Under the pieces are notes generated by a model. The model was not told the DNA's origin. It did no database searches and worked only from the letters and a program-made list of their open reading frames with translations. Below are positions 1 through 7,326 of a stretch of 40,403 bases of DNA, in pieces; position 1 is the stretch's first letter; every line of letters begins with the position of its first letter. A program made the translations under genes and the position numbers. Source of the DNA: an uncultured Oscillospiraceae bacterium (GTDB lineage Bacteria > Bacillota > Clostridia > Oscillospirales > Acutalibacteraceae); assembly GCA_910587835.1 (NCBI GenBank), contig CAJUNQ010000040.1:1-40403 (forward strand), in the 5' to 3' direction.

Positions 1-194
1 GCGGTCAGCTTCAAGGAGAAGAACCGCTGTAGTTAGCTACGCTAACTACGCCAATACTTGCGTATTGCGAGGATTTTCGACGCAGAAGATGGCTGCTTCT
101 GGGTAAAAAGACGGCGTTTTCGATTTTTCAAACAAGCCCTAGACAAAAATCCGACATTTCTCCGGTTTTCAAACAGACTCTCATACTCTCTCAC
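1..194. repeat. Intergenic hairpin cluster at left edge
   Basis: No credible gene is visible. The stretch holds consecutive inverted repeats: GTAGTTAGC/GCTAACTAC around a TAC loop (about 29-49), CAATAC/GTATTG (about 52-67), and CAGAAG/CTTCTG (about 83-101). Positions 61-89 are a diverged copy (23 of 29 bases by eye) of 4004-4032, so this belongs to a dispersed non-coding repeat family. The short open frame at 58-246 has no recognisable protein character and I do not call it. Confidence 0.5.
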
Positions 195-265
195 AAAAAA
201 GCCCTGCCAACAGAAAGAGCCCCCGCATACAACCGGCAGCTCCTGACGTTTGCAGGGCCTTTTCT
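195..265 (-). terminator. Likely ychF terminator
   Basis: Inverted repeat GCCCTGC (201-207) / GCAGGGC (252-258). Read on the minus strand it lies just after the ychF stop and ends in a run of six T (complement of 195-200). The loop is long (about 44 nt) and may contain secondary pairing, so efficiency is uncertain. Confidence 0.6.
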
Positions 266-280
266 TCTGTAGAAATGAAA

Positions 281-1375
281 TTACACGTTGAAACGGAACA
301 GCACAATGTCCCCGTCCTGCATCACATACTCCTTGCCCTCTGACCGCACCAGGCCCTTCTCCTTGGCAGCGGTCATGGTGCCGCAGGCCACCAGGTCGTT
401 GAAGCTGATGACCTCGGCCCGGATAAAGCCCCGCTCAAAATCCGTGTGGATTTTGCCCGCCGCCTGGGGGGCCCGGGTGCCCTTTTCAATGGTCCAGGCC
501 CGGACCTCATCCTTGCCGGCAGTCAGATAGGACATGAGCCCCAGCAGGGAGTAGCAGGCGGTGATCAGCCGGTCCAGGCCCGACTCGCTGAGGCCCAGGT
601 CGCTGAGGAACAGCTCCTTCTCCTCAGGCTCCATGCCGGCAATCTGGGCCTCGGTCTCGGCGCAGATGGGCAGCACGGCGGCGCGCTCTTGCTTTGCGGC
701 GGCCTCTACTGCCTGATAGCAGGGGTTTTTCTCCACCCCCCGCTGAAAATCCTCCTCGCTGAGGTTGGCGGCGAAAATAATGGGCTTGTTGGTCAGCAGG
801 GACACAGAGGCCAGCAGCTGGGCCTCCTCCTCGCTGCACTCCACACTGCGGGCAGAGCGGCCGGCCTCCAGGGCCTCCCGCACCTGAAGGAAGAAGTCCA
901 GCTCTCTCTGAAATTTCTTGTCCGCCTTCAGCAGCTTTCTGGTCTTGTCAATGCGCCGGTCCAAGACCTCCAGGTCTGAGAGAATCAGCTCCAGGTCAAT
1001 GGTCTCAATGTCCCGGGCAGGGTCAATGCTGCCCTCTACATGTATGATGTCCCCGTCCTCAAAGCAGCGCACCACATGGACGATGGCGTCCACCTCCCGG
1101 ATATTGGAGAGGAATTTGTTGCCCAGGCCCTCCCCCTTGGAGGCCCCCCGCACCAGCCCGGCAATGTCCACAAACTCAATGGTGGCAGGGGTAAACTTGT
1201 TGGGCTCGTACATGTCCCGCAGCTTTTCCAAACGCTTGTCCGGCACCATGACCATGCCCACATTGGGCTCGATGGTGCAGAAGGGGTAGTTGGCCGACTG
1301 CGCCCCGGCGTTGGTGATGGCGTTGAACAGGGTGCTTTTGCCCACGTTGGGCAGGCCGATGATTCCTAGCTTCAT
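281..1375 (-). CDS. ychF: Redox-regulated ATPase YchF (Obg-family, ribosome-associated)
   Basis: 364 residues, full length for the family. YchF/OLA1 proteins are cytosolic P-loop NTPases of the Obg group that hydrolyse ATP rather than GTP and bind the ribosome. Visible motifs are the G1 loop GLPNVGKST near the N-terminus, a DIAGLV G3-type motif, and NLSEED in place of the GTP-specifying NKxD, the family's hallmark for ATP preference. The C-terminal third is the TGS domain (KIHTDFERGFIRAEV... region). The ATG start at 1375 is preceded by AAGGAGAAG. It is monocistronic and divergent from the phosphatase-rimI-tsaD operon, with a terminator downstream. Confidence 0.97.
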   Translation of the reverse strand: MKLGIIGLPNVGKSTLFNAITNAGAQSANYPFCTIEPNVGMVMVPDKRLEKLRDMYEPNKFTPATIEFVDIAGLVRGASKGEGLGNKFLSNIREVDAIVHVVRCFEDGDIIHVEGSIDPARDIETIDLELILSDLEVLDRRIDKTRKLLKADKKFQRELDFFLQVREALEAGRSARSVECSEEEAQLLASVSLLTNKPIIFAANLSEEDFQRGVEKNPCYQAVEAAAKQERAAVLPICAETEAQIAGMEPEEKELFLSDLGLSESGLDRLITACYSLLGLMSYLTAGKDEVRAWTIEKGTRAPQAAGKIHTDFERGFIRAEVISFNDLVACGTMTAAKEKGLVRSEGKEYVMQDGDIVLFRFNV

Positions 1376-1398
1376 ATATTTTCACTTCTCCTTATCAT

Positions 1399-1431
1399 TT
1401 CAGGGCTTCTGCTTGTGCTCGCCAGAACACA
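1399..1431 (-). repeat. Leader copy of a promoter-palindrome repeat (ychF side)
   Basis: The complement of this 33-bp segment matches 1568-1600 at 30 of 33 positions by eye, in opposite orientation. It contains the palindrome TGTGTTC-TGGC-GAGCACA followed by a run resembling AGAAGCCCTGAA. It lies in the ychF 5' leader. Confidence 0.75.
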
Positions 1432-1444
1432 GTAGCCAAAGCAC

Positions 1445-1474
1445 ATTATACCACAGAGGGGGCGGTCTTTTCAA
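1445..1474 (-). promoter_or_regulatory. ychF: Putative sigma-A promoter of ychF
   Basis: On the minus strand TTGAAA (1469-1474), 18 bp, TATAAT (1445-1450). The transcript would start just upstream of an imperfect palindrome (TGTGTTC-TGGC-GAGCACA, complement of 1414-1431) that is duplicated at 1568 and 1666. Confidence 0.75.
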
Positions 1475-1557
1475 TATCCACCAGGAATTTTGTGCGGGGG
1501 CCGGGGGCCTCCCCGCCCGCAGATATTTTGCCGGGATGGTGGAAAAGCCCGGAGGGA

Positions 1558-1585
1558 TATGATATAATGTGTTCTGACGAACACA
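1558..1585 (+). repeat. Promoter-palindrome repeat, copy A
   Basis: A 28-bp unit identical to 1656-1683. It carries an extended -10 (TGATATAAT, hexamer 1563-1568) directly followed by the perfect palindrome TGTGTTC-TGAC-GAACACA (1568-1585). No -35 hexamer is seen at proper spacing, so any promoter would rely on the extended -10. It points toward the phosphatase operon. Confidence 0.7.
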
Positions 1586-1586
1586 A

Positions 1587-1646
1587 GGAGAAGCCCTGAA
1601 GCGCGAAGCGCTTCTCTTTTGCTACGCAAAAGCGCCGGACTTCTCC
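1587..1646 (+). other. Nested three-hairpin structure between repeat copies
   Basis: GGAGAAG (1587-1593) pairs with CTTCTCC (1640-1646) and encloses two perfect hairpins: GAAGCGC-GAA-GCGCTTC (about 1598-1614) and CTTTTGC-TAC-GCAAAAG (about 1616-1632). Transcribed from copy A it would form a cloverleaf-like RNA; as DNA it would be a cruciform-prone element. No coding potential is seen. Confidence 0.6.
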
Positions 1647-1655
1647 GAGTAGATT

Positions 1656-1683
1656 TATGATATAATGTGTTCTGACGAACACA
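1656..1683 (+). repeat. Promoter-palindrome repeat, copy B
   Basis: Second identical 28-bp copy of 1558-1585, again an extended -10 (hexamer 1661-1666) abutting the same palindrome. It is the nearer candidate promoter for the phosphatase-rimI-tsaD operon, about 180 nt before the first start codon. The 1684-1861 stretch between them holds no recognisable gene. Confidence 0.65.
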
Positions 1684-1861
1684 GGGAGAGGCCCGGGCAC
1701 GCCGCCCTCTCCCCCATGTCCTGCCGCGCCCGGCGTCCCCCTGGCACTGAGGGGGCAAAGCGTCAGCCCGGCCTGGCGGCGGGAGCGTTCCAAATTGCAG
1801 AGCGTTGCGGAACACCTGCGGCCCTGTGAGAAATCAAGAACAGAAGGATTGAGATGACCCT

Positions 1862-2299
1862 ATGAAAATACTATTCGTCTGCACAGGCAACACCTGCCGC
1901 AGCCCTATGGCCGAGGGGCTTTTCCGGTCTATGCTGGCCCGGGAGGGGCGGGAGGACATTTTCGCGGGCAGCGCGGGGCTCTCTGCCGCAGAGGGCCAGC
2001 CCCCCAGCGAAAACGCCGTGCTGGCCTGCCGGGAGGTGGGGGTAGACATTTCCGGCCACCGGGCCAGACGGGTGAGCCGGGGCTTTTTGCAGGCCTGGGA
2101 CCTGTTCGTCCCCATGACCCCCACCCATGCCTATATTCTGGAACAGGCGGGAGTCCCGGTAGAAAAAATCTACCTGCCCGCCTCCATTGAGGACCCCTTT
2201 GGGGGCAGTCTGTCTGTCTACCGCCAGTGCCGGGACCAGCTCGGCCAGGAGCTCGCCCTGCTTCTGTCCCGTCTGCCTGGAAAGGAGGCGCGCCCATGA
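1862..2299 (+). CDS. Low-molecular-weight phosphatase, YwlE-like (protein-arginine phosphatase type)
   Basis: 145 residues, normal for LMW-PTPs. The P-loop CTGNTCRS has the nucleophile Cys7 and Arg13. Thr11 sits where B. subtilis YwlE has the threonine that selects phosphoarginine over phosphotyrosine. The general acid lies in DPFGG (Asp111), the YwlE-type form of the loop. This argues for protein-arginine dephosphorylation, opposing McsB-type kinases, in the cytosol; substrates here are inferred. The stop overlaps the rimI start (ATGA), so the two are translationally coupled. In B. subtilis ywlE lies near the t6A gene ywlC, and here it leads a rimI-tsaD operon. Confidence 0.85.
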   Translation: MKILFVCTGNTCRSPMAEGLFRSMLAREGREDIFAGSAGLSAAEGQPPSENAVLACREVGVDISGHRARRVSRGFLQAWDLFVPMTPTHAYILEQAGVPVEKIYLPASIEDPFGGSLSVYRQCRDQLGQELALLLSRLPGKEARP

Positions 2300-2757
2300 C
2301 CATTGTGCCCATGACCGCCGGCCATCTGGACCAGACGGCGGCTATTGAGGCCCAGTGCTTTTCTCTGCCCTGGAGCCGCCAGGCCTTTGCGGAGGAGCTG
2401 GCCGCCCCAAACGCCGTCTACCTGGTGTGCCAGGAAGGGGGCCTTGTGCTGGGCTACGGCGGTATGCGCCACGCTGCCGGAGAATTTTATGTGGACAACA
2501 TCGCCGTGTCCCCTGCCCACCGGCGGCAGGGCGTGGGCAGGGCGGTTACCAAGGCCCTCATCGCCCGGGCCAGAGAGCTGGGCGGCAGCTTTCTCAGTCT
2601 GGAGGTCCGGCCCTCCAACCAGGCGGCGGTGGCCTTGTATACCCGGCTGGGGCTGAAGCCGGTGGGCCTGCGCAAAAATTTCTATGACTGTCCCAAGGAG
2701 GACGGCTTGATTATGACCATTTACTTTGCAGAGGAAGGGGAAGCTTTGTCATGCTGA
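2296..2757 (+). CDS. rimI: Ribosomal protein S18-alanine N-acetyltransferase RimI
   Basis: 153 residues. GNAT acetyltransferase that in its family acetylates the N-terminal alanine of ribosomal protein S18. The acetyl-CoA loop RRQGVGRA follows the beta strand FYVDNIAVSP, and the family's EVRPSN..A..LY motif precedes the C-terminal strand. The ATG at 2296 was chosen because it follows AAAGGAGG and overlaps the preceding stop; upstream in-frame starts would lie inside the phosphatase gene. The 3' end overlaps the tsaD start by 7 nt. rimI-tsaD adjacency is common in Firmicutes; the usual tsaE/tsaB partners are not in this window. Confidence 0.9.
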   Translation: MTIVPMTAGHLDQTAAIEAQCFSLPWSRQAFAEELAAPNAVYLVCQEGGLVLGYGGMRHAAGEFYVDNIAVSPAHRRQGVGRAVTKALIARARELGGSFLSLEVRPSNQAAVALYTRLGLKPVGLRKNFYDCPKEDGLIMTIYFAEEGEALSC

Positions 2758-3755
2758 TTCTGGGAATCGAATCCTCCTGCGACGAGACCGCTGCCGCTGT
2801 CGTGGAGGACGGGCGGCGGGTACTGTCCAATATTGTGGCCAGCCAGGTAGAGGAGCACAAAATATATGGAGGCGTGGTACCCGAGATTGCCTCCCGCCGC
2901 CACTGCGAGGCCGTGTCCGCTGTGGTGAAGGAGGCTTTGAAGCAGGCGGGGGCCTCTCTCTCTGACCTGGGGGCTGTGGCTGTCACCAGCGAGCCGGGGC
3001 TGATTGGCGCTTTGCTGGTGGGGGTCAGCTTTGCCAAGGGGCTGGCCCTCTCCGCCGGCCTGCCCCTTGTGCCGGTCCATCACCTGCGGGGACATATTGC
3101 CGCCAACTATCTCAGCCACCCGGAGCTGGAGCCCCCCTTTCTGTGTCTGGTGGCGTCGGGGGGGCACTCGAATATTGTGCTCTGCGAGGACTATACCCGC
3201 TTTCAGGTGCTGGCCCGCACCCGGGACGACGCGGCCGGAGAGGCCTTTGACAAGGCGGCCCGGGCCATGGGCATCCCCTACCCTGGGGGGGTGGAGATGG
3301 ACAAGCTGGCCGAAACCGGCGACCCCACCGCCTACCGGCTCCCCCGCCCCCGGGTGGAGGGCGCGCCGTTGGACTTCAGCTTTTCCGGGCTGAAAACCGC
3401 TGCGCTGAATCTGCTGCACAATGCCGCCCAGCGGGGCGAGGCAGTCTCTGTGCCGGACCTGTGCGCCTCTTACCGCAGGGCGGTGGTGGGCTGTCTGGCG
3501 GACAGCTTCCGGCAGGCGGCGCTGGACACAGGCGTGGAGCGGCTGGCGGCGGCGGGAGGGGTTTCGGCCAACCGGCTGCTGCGGCGGGAGTTGGAGGCTT
3601 TGAGCAAGGAGCTGGACCGGCCGCTGTTTGTGCCGGAGCTGAGCTTGTGCGGAGACAACGGGGCCATGATTGCGGCTCAGGGCTATTATGAGCGGCTGGC
3701 CGGGCACACCGCCGGCATGGAGCTGAACGCCCGGCCCAGCGGCGGGCTGCAGTAG
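2751..3755 (+). CDS. tsaD: tRNA N6-adenosine threonylcarbamoyltransferase TsaD
   Basis: 334 residues, full length for the Kae1/TsaD family. It transfers the threonylcarbamoyl group from TC-AMP to A37 of ANN-decoding tRNAs in the t6A pathway, acting with TsaB and TsaE in bacteria. Motifs: the N-terminal GIESSCDET signature, the metal-binding HxxxH (His111-LRG-His115 in VPVHHLRGH), ASGGHS, and a C-terminal CGDNGAMIA segment. The ATG is inside the end of rimI, indicating coupled translation. TsaB, TsaE and TsaC must be encoded elsewhere. Confidence 0.97.
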   Translation: MLILGIESSCDETAAAVVEDGRRVLSNIVASQVEEHKIYGGVVPEIASRRHCEAVSAVVKEALKQAGASLSDLGAVAVTSEPGLIGALLVGVSFAKGLALSAGLPLVPVHHLRGHIAANYLSHPELEPPFLCLVASGGHSNIVLCEDYTRFQVLARTRDDAAGEAFDKAARAMGIPYPGGVEMDKLAETGDPTAYRLPRPRVEGAPLDFSFSGLKTAALNLLHNAAQRGEAVSVPDLCASYRRAVVGCLADSFRQAALDTGVERLAAAGGVSANRLLRRELEALSKELDRPLFVPELSLCGDNGAMIAAQGYYERLAGHTAGMELNARPSGGLQ

Positions 3756-3964
3756 GCAGCTTTGGGGACAGAAAATGATCTTGATGCCACACGGGGCGTT
3801 CCCGGCCGCCAGGGTCGGGGAAGAAAGCCAGCGAGCGGCCTGTTTGTGGGTGGTGAATTGGGGCTGGTTGTCCGGCGTTCCAAGCAGGGCAAGCCATTTC
3901 CCTGCTTGGGCGTGTTCATATAAGCTGCGTATGCGGATTTGAGCGCAGATTGTTCGTTAAATTC

Positions 3965-4032
3965 GAGGTACATAAGAGCTGCTTGCAACTCTTATGTACC
4001 TCGCGTACTTCGGGTATTTTCAACGCAAAAGA
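3965..4032. repeat. Long perfect hairpin plus dispersed repeat
   Basis: CGAGGTACATAAGAG and its exact complement flank a 10-nt loop, a 15-bp stem. The following 29 nt (4004-4032) match 61-89 at 23 of 29 positions. No T-run follows, so this is not a typical terminator; it may be the end of a degraded mobile element. Confidence 0.6.
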
Positions 4033-4064
4033 CCTGTACGAACGCTTACAGTGTGTCCCATACG

Positions 4065-4098
4065 CCAAAAGGACCGCATACCCATGCGGTCCTTTTGG
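4065..4098. terminator. Strong bidirectional hairpin, terminator-like
   Basis: CCAAAAGGACCGCAT (4065-4079), ACCC loop, ATGCGGTCCTTTTGG (4084-4098): 15 bp perfect, with A/T runs at the stem ends on both strands. It could end transcription from tsaD. It may equally be a terminal hairpin of the IS200-like relic that follows. Confidence 0.55.
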
Positions 4099-4114
4099 TC
4101 TTAGAAAACCCACT

Positions 4115-4228
4115 CTCTATGCCGAGAAGTACCCGGAGCTGAGGCGCCGTTATAGAGACCGTGGGTTCCGGTACAGAGGGTACTATGTAGATACAGCGGG
4201 CAAAAACGCGAAAAAGAGCCAGGAATAA
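4115..4228 (+). pseudogene. C-terminal fragment of IS200/IS605-type Y1 transposase (TnpA)
   Basis: The frame reads YAEKYPELRRRY, then RYRGYYVDTAGKNAKK, then a stop. This resembles the C-terminal end of IS200-family TnpA (typically ...YPELKxRYGNxxFWxRGYYVxTVGxN...). The catalytic HUH motif and Tyr are absent, and nothing upstream in any frame continues the protein, so only about 37 codons survive. Resemblance is from memory of the family; a TnpA profile search would settle it. Confidence 0.55.
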
Positions 4229-4435
4229 CATCCAGCGCCAGCCTGAGGATCGAACCACTGACCATAGGGAACCTTCTAAAGCCCGTTTTCGGGCGGCGGG
4301 TCAGGACGATACACCATGTCGGACCGCACCAACGCGACGTGACGCGTGGCTTGCAACAGAGGGTCTTGCCCATATTATGAAATCCCCCTGACAGCGCAGG
4401 AAAATATTTTATTTTGTCAAAAAGCCTGCCGCCCC

Positions 4436-4465
4436 TTGCTTTGCCCCCACTCCAGGTGATATAAT
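4436..4465 (+). promoter_or_regulatory. Putative promoter of the MATE gene
   Basis: TTGCTT (4436-4441), 18 bp, TATAAT (4460-4465). This gives a leader of roughly 35-40 nt before the chosen ATG. Confidence 0.6.
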
Positions 4466-4509
4466 GAAAAGAAGAATTTACTATTTTGGAAGGGAAGCGG
4501 AAACTTTTC

Positions 4510-5892
4510 ATGAAATTACATCTGAAGCCCCGCCCGCGGCGCAGCAGCTACGAGATCAACATGACGGAGGGGCCGCTGATGGGCAAGCTGGTGCGGTTTT
4601 CCATTCCCCTGGCTCTGTCGGGGGTGCTGCAGCTGCTGTTCAACGCGGCGGACATTGTGGTGGTAGGCCGTTTTGCGGGCAGCCATGCCCTGGCGGCGGT
4701 GGGTTCTACCAGCGCCCTGAACATGCTGATTGTCAACCTGTTCATCGGGCTGTCCATTGGCGTCAACGTGCTGGTGGCCCGGTATTTTGGGGCAGGCCAG
4801 AGCCGGGACCTGCGGGAGACGGTACATACAGCCATTCTCACGGCAGCGGCCTGCGGGGTCTTCCTCATTTTCGCGGGAATGTTTCTCTCCCGCCCCCTGC
4901 TGCAGCTGATGGAGACGCCGGAGGACGTGATTGACCATTCGGTGCTGTACATGCGCATTATTTTCGCAGGCATGCCTGTGTCCATGGTGTACAATTTCGG
5001 CTCCGCCATTCTTCGCGCGGTAGGCGATACCCAGCGGCCCCTGTACTTTTTGCTGACCGCCGGGGTGATCAATGTGGCGCTCAACCTCTTTTTTGTCATT
5101 GTTCTGCACATGGGGGTGGCAGGGGTTGCCCTGGCCACCATCATCTCTCAGACCGTGTCTGCGGCGTTGGTGGTCCTCTGCCTAGTCCGCAGCGAGGGCG
5201 TTTACCGCTTGAACCTGAAGGAGCTGCGGGTCTATAAATCCAAGCTGAAGGAGATGGCCCGCATTGGCATCCCGGCGGGCATTCAGGGGTCCATGTTCTC
5301 CATCTCCAATGTGCTCATCCAGTCGACCGTGAACGGCTTTGGTTCGGTGGCAATGGCGGGCAGCACTGCCGCCGGGAACATCGAGGGCTTTGTGTTCACG
5401 GCAATGGACGCTTTCAACCAGGCGGCCCAGAGCTTTGTGGGCCAGAACTACGGCGCGAAAAAGCTGGACCGGGTGAAGCGGATTATTTTGATCTGCCTGG
5501 GGCTGGTCACTGTTATGGGGTTGGTGCTGGGCGTGGGGGCCTATCTGGCGGCGGAGCCCTTGCTGGGCATCTACTCGGCGGACCCGGCGGTGATTGCCTA
5601 TGGTAAGGCCCGTATGCTTGCCATCTGCGTGCCCTATTTCACCTGCGGAGCCATGGGAATCTTTGTGGGCGGTATGCGGGGCCTGGGCTCCTCGGTGACG
5701 CCGATGTTGAACACGGTTTTCAGCGTGTGCGTGCTCCGGGTGGTGTGGGTTTATACCATATTTGCCCTTTGGCCCACCTGGGAAGTGCTGTTTATTTCTT
5801 ACCCGGTCACCTGGGTCATCGCCTCCCTGATGGGCTGCGTGTGCTATCTGGTAATCAAAAAGCGGGCCTGCGACCGGCTGCAAAAAGCATAG
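4510..5892 (+). CDS. MATE family efflux transporter
   Basis: 460 residues, normal for MATE (NorM/DinF-like) cation-coupled multidrug antiporters of the cytoplasmic membrane. Two homologous halves of about six membrane segments each are visible. The first half starts with KLVRFSIPLALSGVLQLLFNAADIVVVGRF, typical of the family's first helix and loop, and the second-half counterpart begins near ARIGIPAGIQGS. The ATG at 4510 follows GGAAGGGAAG; a TTG at 4486 in the same frame is possible but sits only about 14 nt after the likely transcription start. Monocistronic, with its own promoter and terminator. Substrate unknown. Confidence 0.93.
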   Translation: MKLHLKPRPRRSSYEINMTEGPLMGKLVRFSIPLALSGVLQLLFNAADIVVVGRFAGSHALAAVGSTSALNMLIVNLFIGLSIGVNVLVARYFGAGQSRDLRETVHTAILTAAACGVFLIFAGMFLSRPLLQLMETPEDVIDHSVLYMRIIFAGMPVSMVYNFGSAILRAVGDTQRPLYFLLTAGVINVALNLFFVIVLHMGVAGVALATIISQTVSAALVVLCLVRSEGVYRLNLKELRVYKSKLKEMARIGIPAGIQGSMFSISNVLIQSTVNGFGSVAMAGSTAAGNIEGFVFTAMDAFNQAAQSFVGQNYGAKKLDRVKRIILICLGLVTVMGLVLGVGAYLAAEPLLGIYSADPAVIAYGKARMLAICVPYFTCGAMGIFVGGMRGLGSSVTPMLNTVFSVCVLRVVWVYTIFALWPTWEVLFISYPVTWVIASLMGCVCYLVIKKRACDRLQKA

Positions 5893-5896
5893 AGAA

Positions 5897-5928
5897 AGCC
5901 TCCGGTTTGCGCCGGAGGCTCTTTTTTA
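5897..5928 (+). terminator. Terminator of the MATE gene
   Basis: AGCCTCCGG (5897-5905), TTTGCG loop, CCGGAGGCT (5912-5920), then CTTTTTT. The T-run overlaps the stop codon of the convergent GNAT gene. Confidence 0.9.
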
Positions 5929-6363
5929 TAAGCTTTTCTTCAGGTTGAGCTGCATTTTATTGCCGGAAAACCCCAACGCCCGATAAAAGGCGTGGGCGTC
6001 CGTGCGGCTTTCACCAGACACAAGGCGGATAGCCTGCGCGCCCTGTTCTCGGGCCCAGGCCTCGCCCGCGGCCAGCAGCTGCCGGCCAATTCCCATGCGC
6101 CGGCAGTCAGGGTCCACGGCAATGCCCATAATGTTCTTCATACTGTTGGCATAGAGCACCTCATAGTCCTCCAGGTGCAGGTAGCCCGCCACCCGGCCCG
6201 CCAGCTCAGCCACAAGGATCTTCGCCCGGCTGTCCGCCAGAATGACTGCCAGCTTTTCGGCAGTCCGGTCCTCCGGGTAGTCGTAGCCCATGGCGATGGT
6301 GTTCAGCCGGGCGATGGCGGCCACGTCAGAGGGGGCCGCGTCCCGAATGACAAGGCCGTCCAC
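5926..6363 (-). CDS. GNAT family N-acetyltransferase
   Basis: 145 residues with a single GNAT fold. The acetyl-CoA motif RRMGIGRQLLAAGEAWAREQG follows IMGIAVDPDC, and a late AHAFYRALGF strand-helix matches the family. Substrate is not deducible. It starts at GTG (6363) two bases after the tktC stop, with GAGGAAG just upstream, so it is the last gene of the tktN-VOC-tktC operon and probably coupled to it. It ends in the MATE terminator hairpin. Confidence 0.85.
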   Translation of the reverse strand: MDGLVIRDAAPSDVAAIARLNTIAMGYDYPEDRTAEKLAVILADSRAKILVAELAGRVAGYLHLEDYEVLYANSMKNIMGIAVDPDCRRMGIGRQLLAAGEAWAREQGAQAIRLVSGESRTDAHAFYRALGFSGNKMQLNLKKSL

Positions 6364-7308
6364 TTACTTCCTCAGCACCTTTCTCACAGTGGCGGCAATG
6401 CCCCCGGCGCACAGGCCGAACTCCTTGAGCAGGTCCGCCGCCGGGCCGGAGTGGCCGAACACGTCCTGCACGCCCATGCGGGCGAGGGGGGTGGGGCAGC
6501 GCTCGCCCAGGCAGGCGGCAACGGCCTCGCCCAGGCCGCCGATGACATTGTGCTCCTCCACTGTGACAATGCGGCCGGTCTCCTTCGCGGCCTTGACAAC
6601 CAGCTCCTGGTCCAGGGGCTTGACCGTGTGCATGTCAATAAGCCGGGCGTGAATGCCCTCCGCGGCCAGCGCGTCCACCGCCTGAATGGCCTCGCCCACC
6701 ATCAGGCCGGTGGCAATCACCGTAATATCGCCGCCCTCCCGCAGGGTGATGCCCTTGCCGATTTCAAACCGGTAGTCGTCGTTGTTGTTGCAGCTCTCCA
6801 CCGCCAAACGGCCCAGGCGGATGTAGACCGGGCCGTTATACTCCACAGCGGCTTTCACCGCAGCCTTCATCTCATAGTGGTCGGCAGGGTTGAGCACCAC
6901 CATGCCGGGGATGGACCGCATAAGGGCCATATCCTCGCAGCACTGGTGGGTGGCGCCGTCCTCGCCCACAGAGATGCCCGCGTGGGAGCCCACAATCTTC
7001 ACATTGAGATGGGGGTAGCCCACAGAGTTGCGCACCTGCTCAAAGGCCCGCCCCGCCGAGAACATGGCGAAGCTGGTGGCAAAGGGAATCTTGCCGCAGG
7101 AGGCCAGGCCCGCGGCCACGCCCACCATGTTGCTCTCGGCAATGCCGCACTCAATGAACCGGTCCGGGTAGGCCTTGCCGAAGTTTTCTACCTTGGTAGC
7201 GTCGGCCAGGTCGGCCACCAACACCACGATATTGGGGTTTTCAGCGCCCAGCTCCACAAGCGCTTCACCGAAGCTCTCCCGGGTCGCTTTTTTTACTATG
7301 TCAGCCAT
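6364..7308 (-). CDS. Transketolase, C-terminal (pyrimidine-binding and C-domain) subunit
   Basis: 314 residues. Split-type transketolase half that pairs with the N-terminal subunit at 7685-8524 to form the TPP-dependent enzyme moving two-carbon ketol units in the non-oxidative pentose phosphate pathway. The segment FIECGIAESNMVGVAAGLA carries the conserved glutamate that activates TPP, followed by SHAGISVGEDGATHQ, typical of transketolases. The ATG at 7308 is chosen over a GTG six bases upstream because AAGGAAGG sits about 8 nt before it. A VOC gene separates it from tktN, which is unusual. Confidence 0.92.
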   Translation of the reverse strand: MADIVKKATRESFGEALVELGAENPNIVVLVADLADATKVENFGKAYPDRFIECGIAESNMVGVAAGLASCGKIPFATSFAMFSAGRAFEQVRNSVGYPHLNVKIVGSHAGISVGEDGATHQCCEDMALMRSIPGMVVLNPADHYEMKAAVKAAVEYNGPVYIRLGRLAVESCNNNDDYRFEIGKGITLREGGDITVIATGLMVGEAIQAVDALAAEGIHARLIDMHTVKPLDQELVVKAAKETGRIVTVEEHNVIGGLGEAVAACLGERCPTPLARMGVQDVFGHSGPAADLLKEFGLCAGGIAATVRKVLRK

Positions 7309-7326
7309 TTGCACAGCCTTCCTTTC

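Larger units (their letters stand above)
3756..4435. other. Gene-free spacer with hairpins and an IS relic
   Basis: About 680 bases without an intact gene. It holds a 15-bp perfect inverted repeat (3965-4003), the dispersed repeat copy at 4004-4032, a 15-bp hairpin at 4065-4098, an IS200-type transposase fragment (4115-4228) and a GCCCG-TTTT-CGGGC hairpin near 4280-4293. Together it looks like a decayed insertion site. A GGTTCGATCC-like string near 4248-4257 (minus strand) recalls a tRNA T-loop but has no matching stems. Confidence 0.6.

Noticed and set aside
1558..1683. LexA/SOS box
   Set aside because: The Firmicute LexA site is GAAC-N4-GTTC; the palindrome here is GTTC-N4-GAAC, so half-site order is reversed, and neighbouring genes are not SOS genes.
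4240..4310. Possible tRNA on the minus strand because of a GGTTCGATCC-like string
   Set aside because: The bases around it do not form a T-stem, no acceptor or anticodon stem can be drawn, and no CCA-proximal structure is present.
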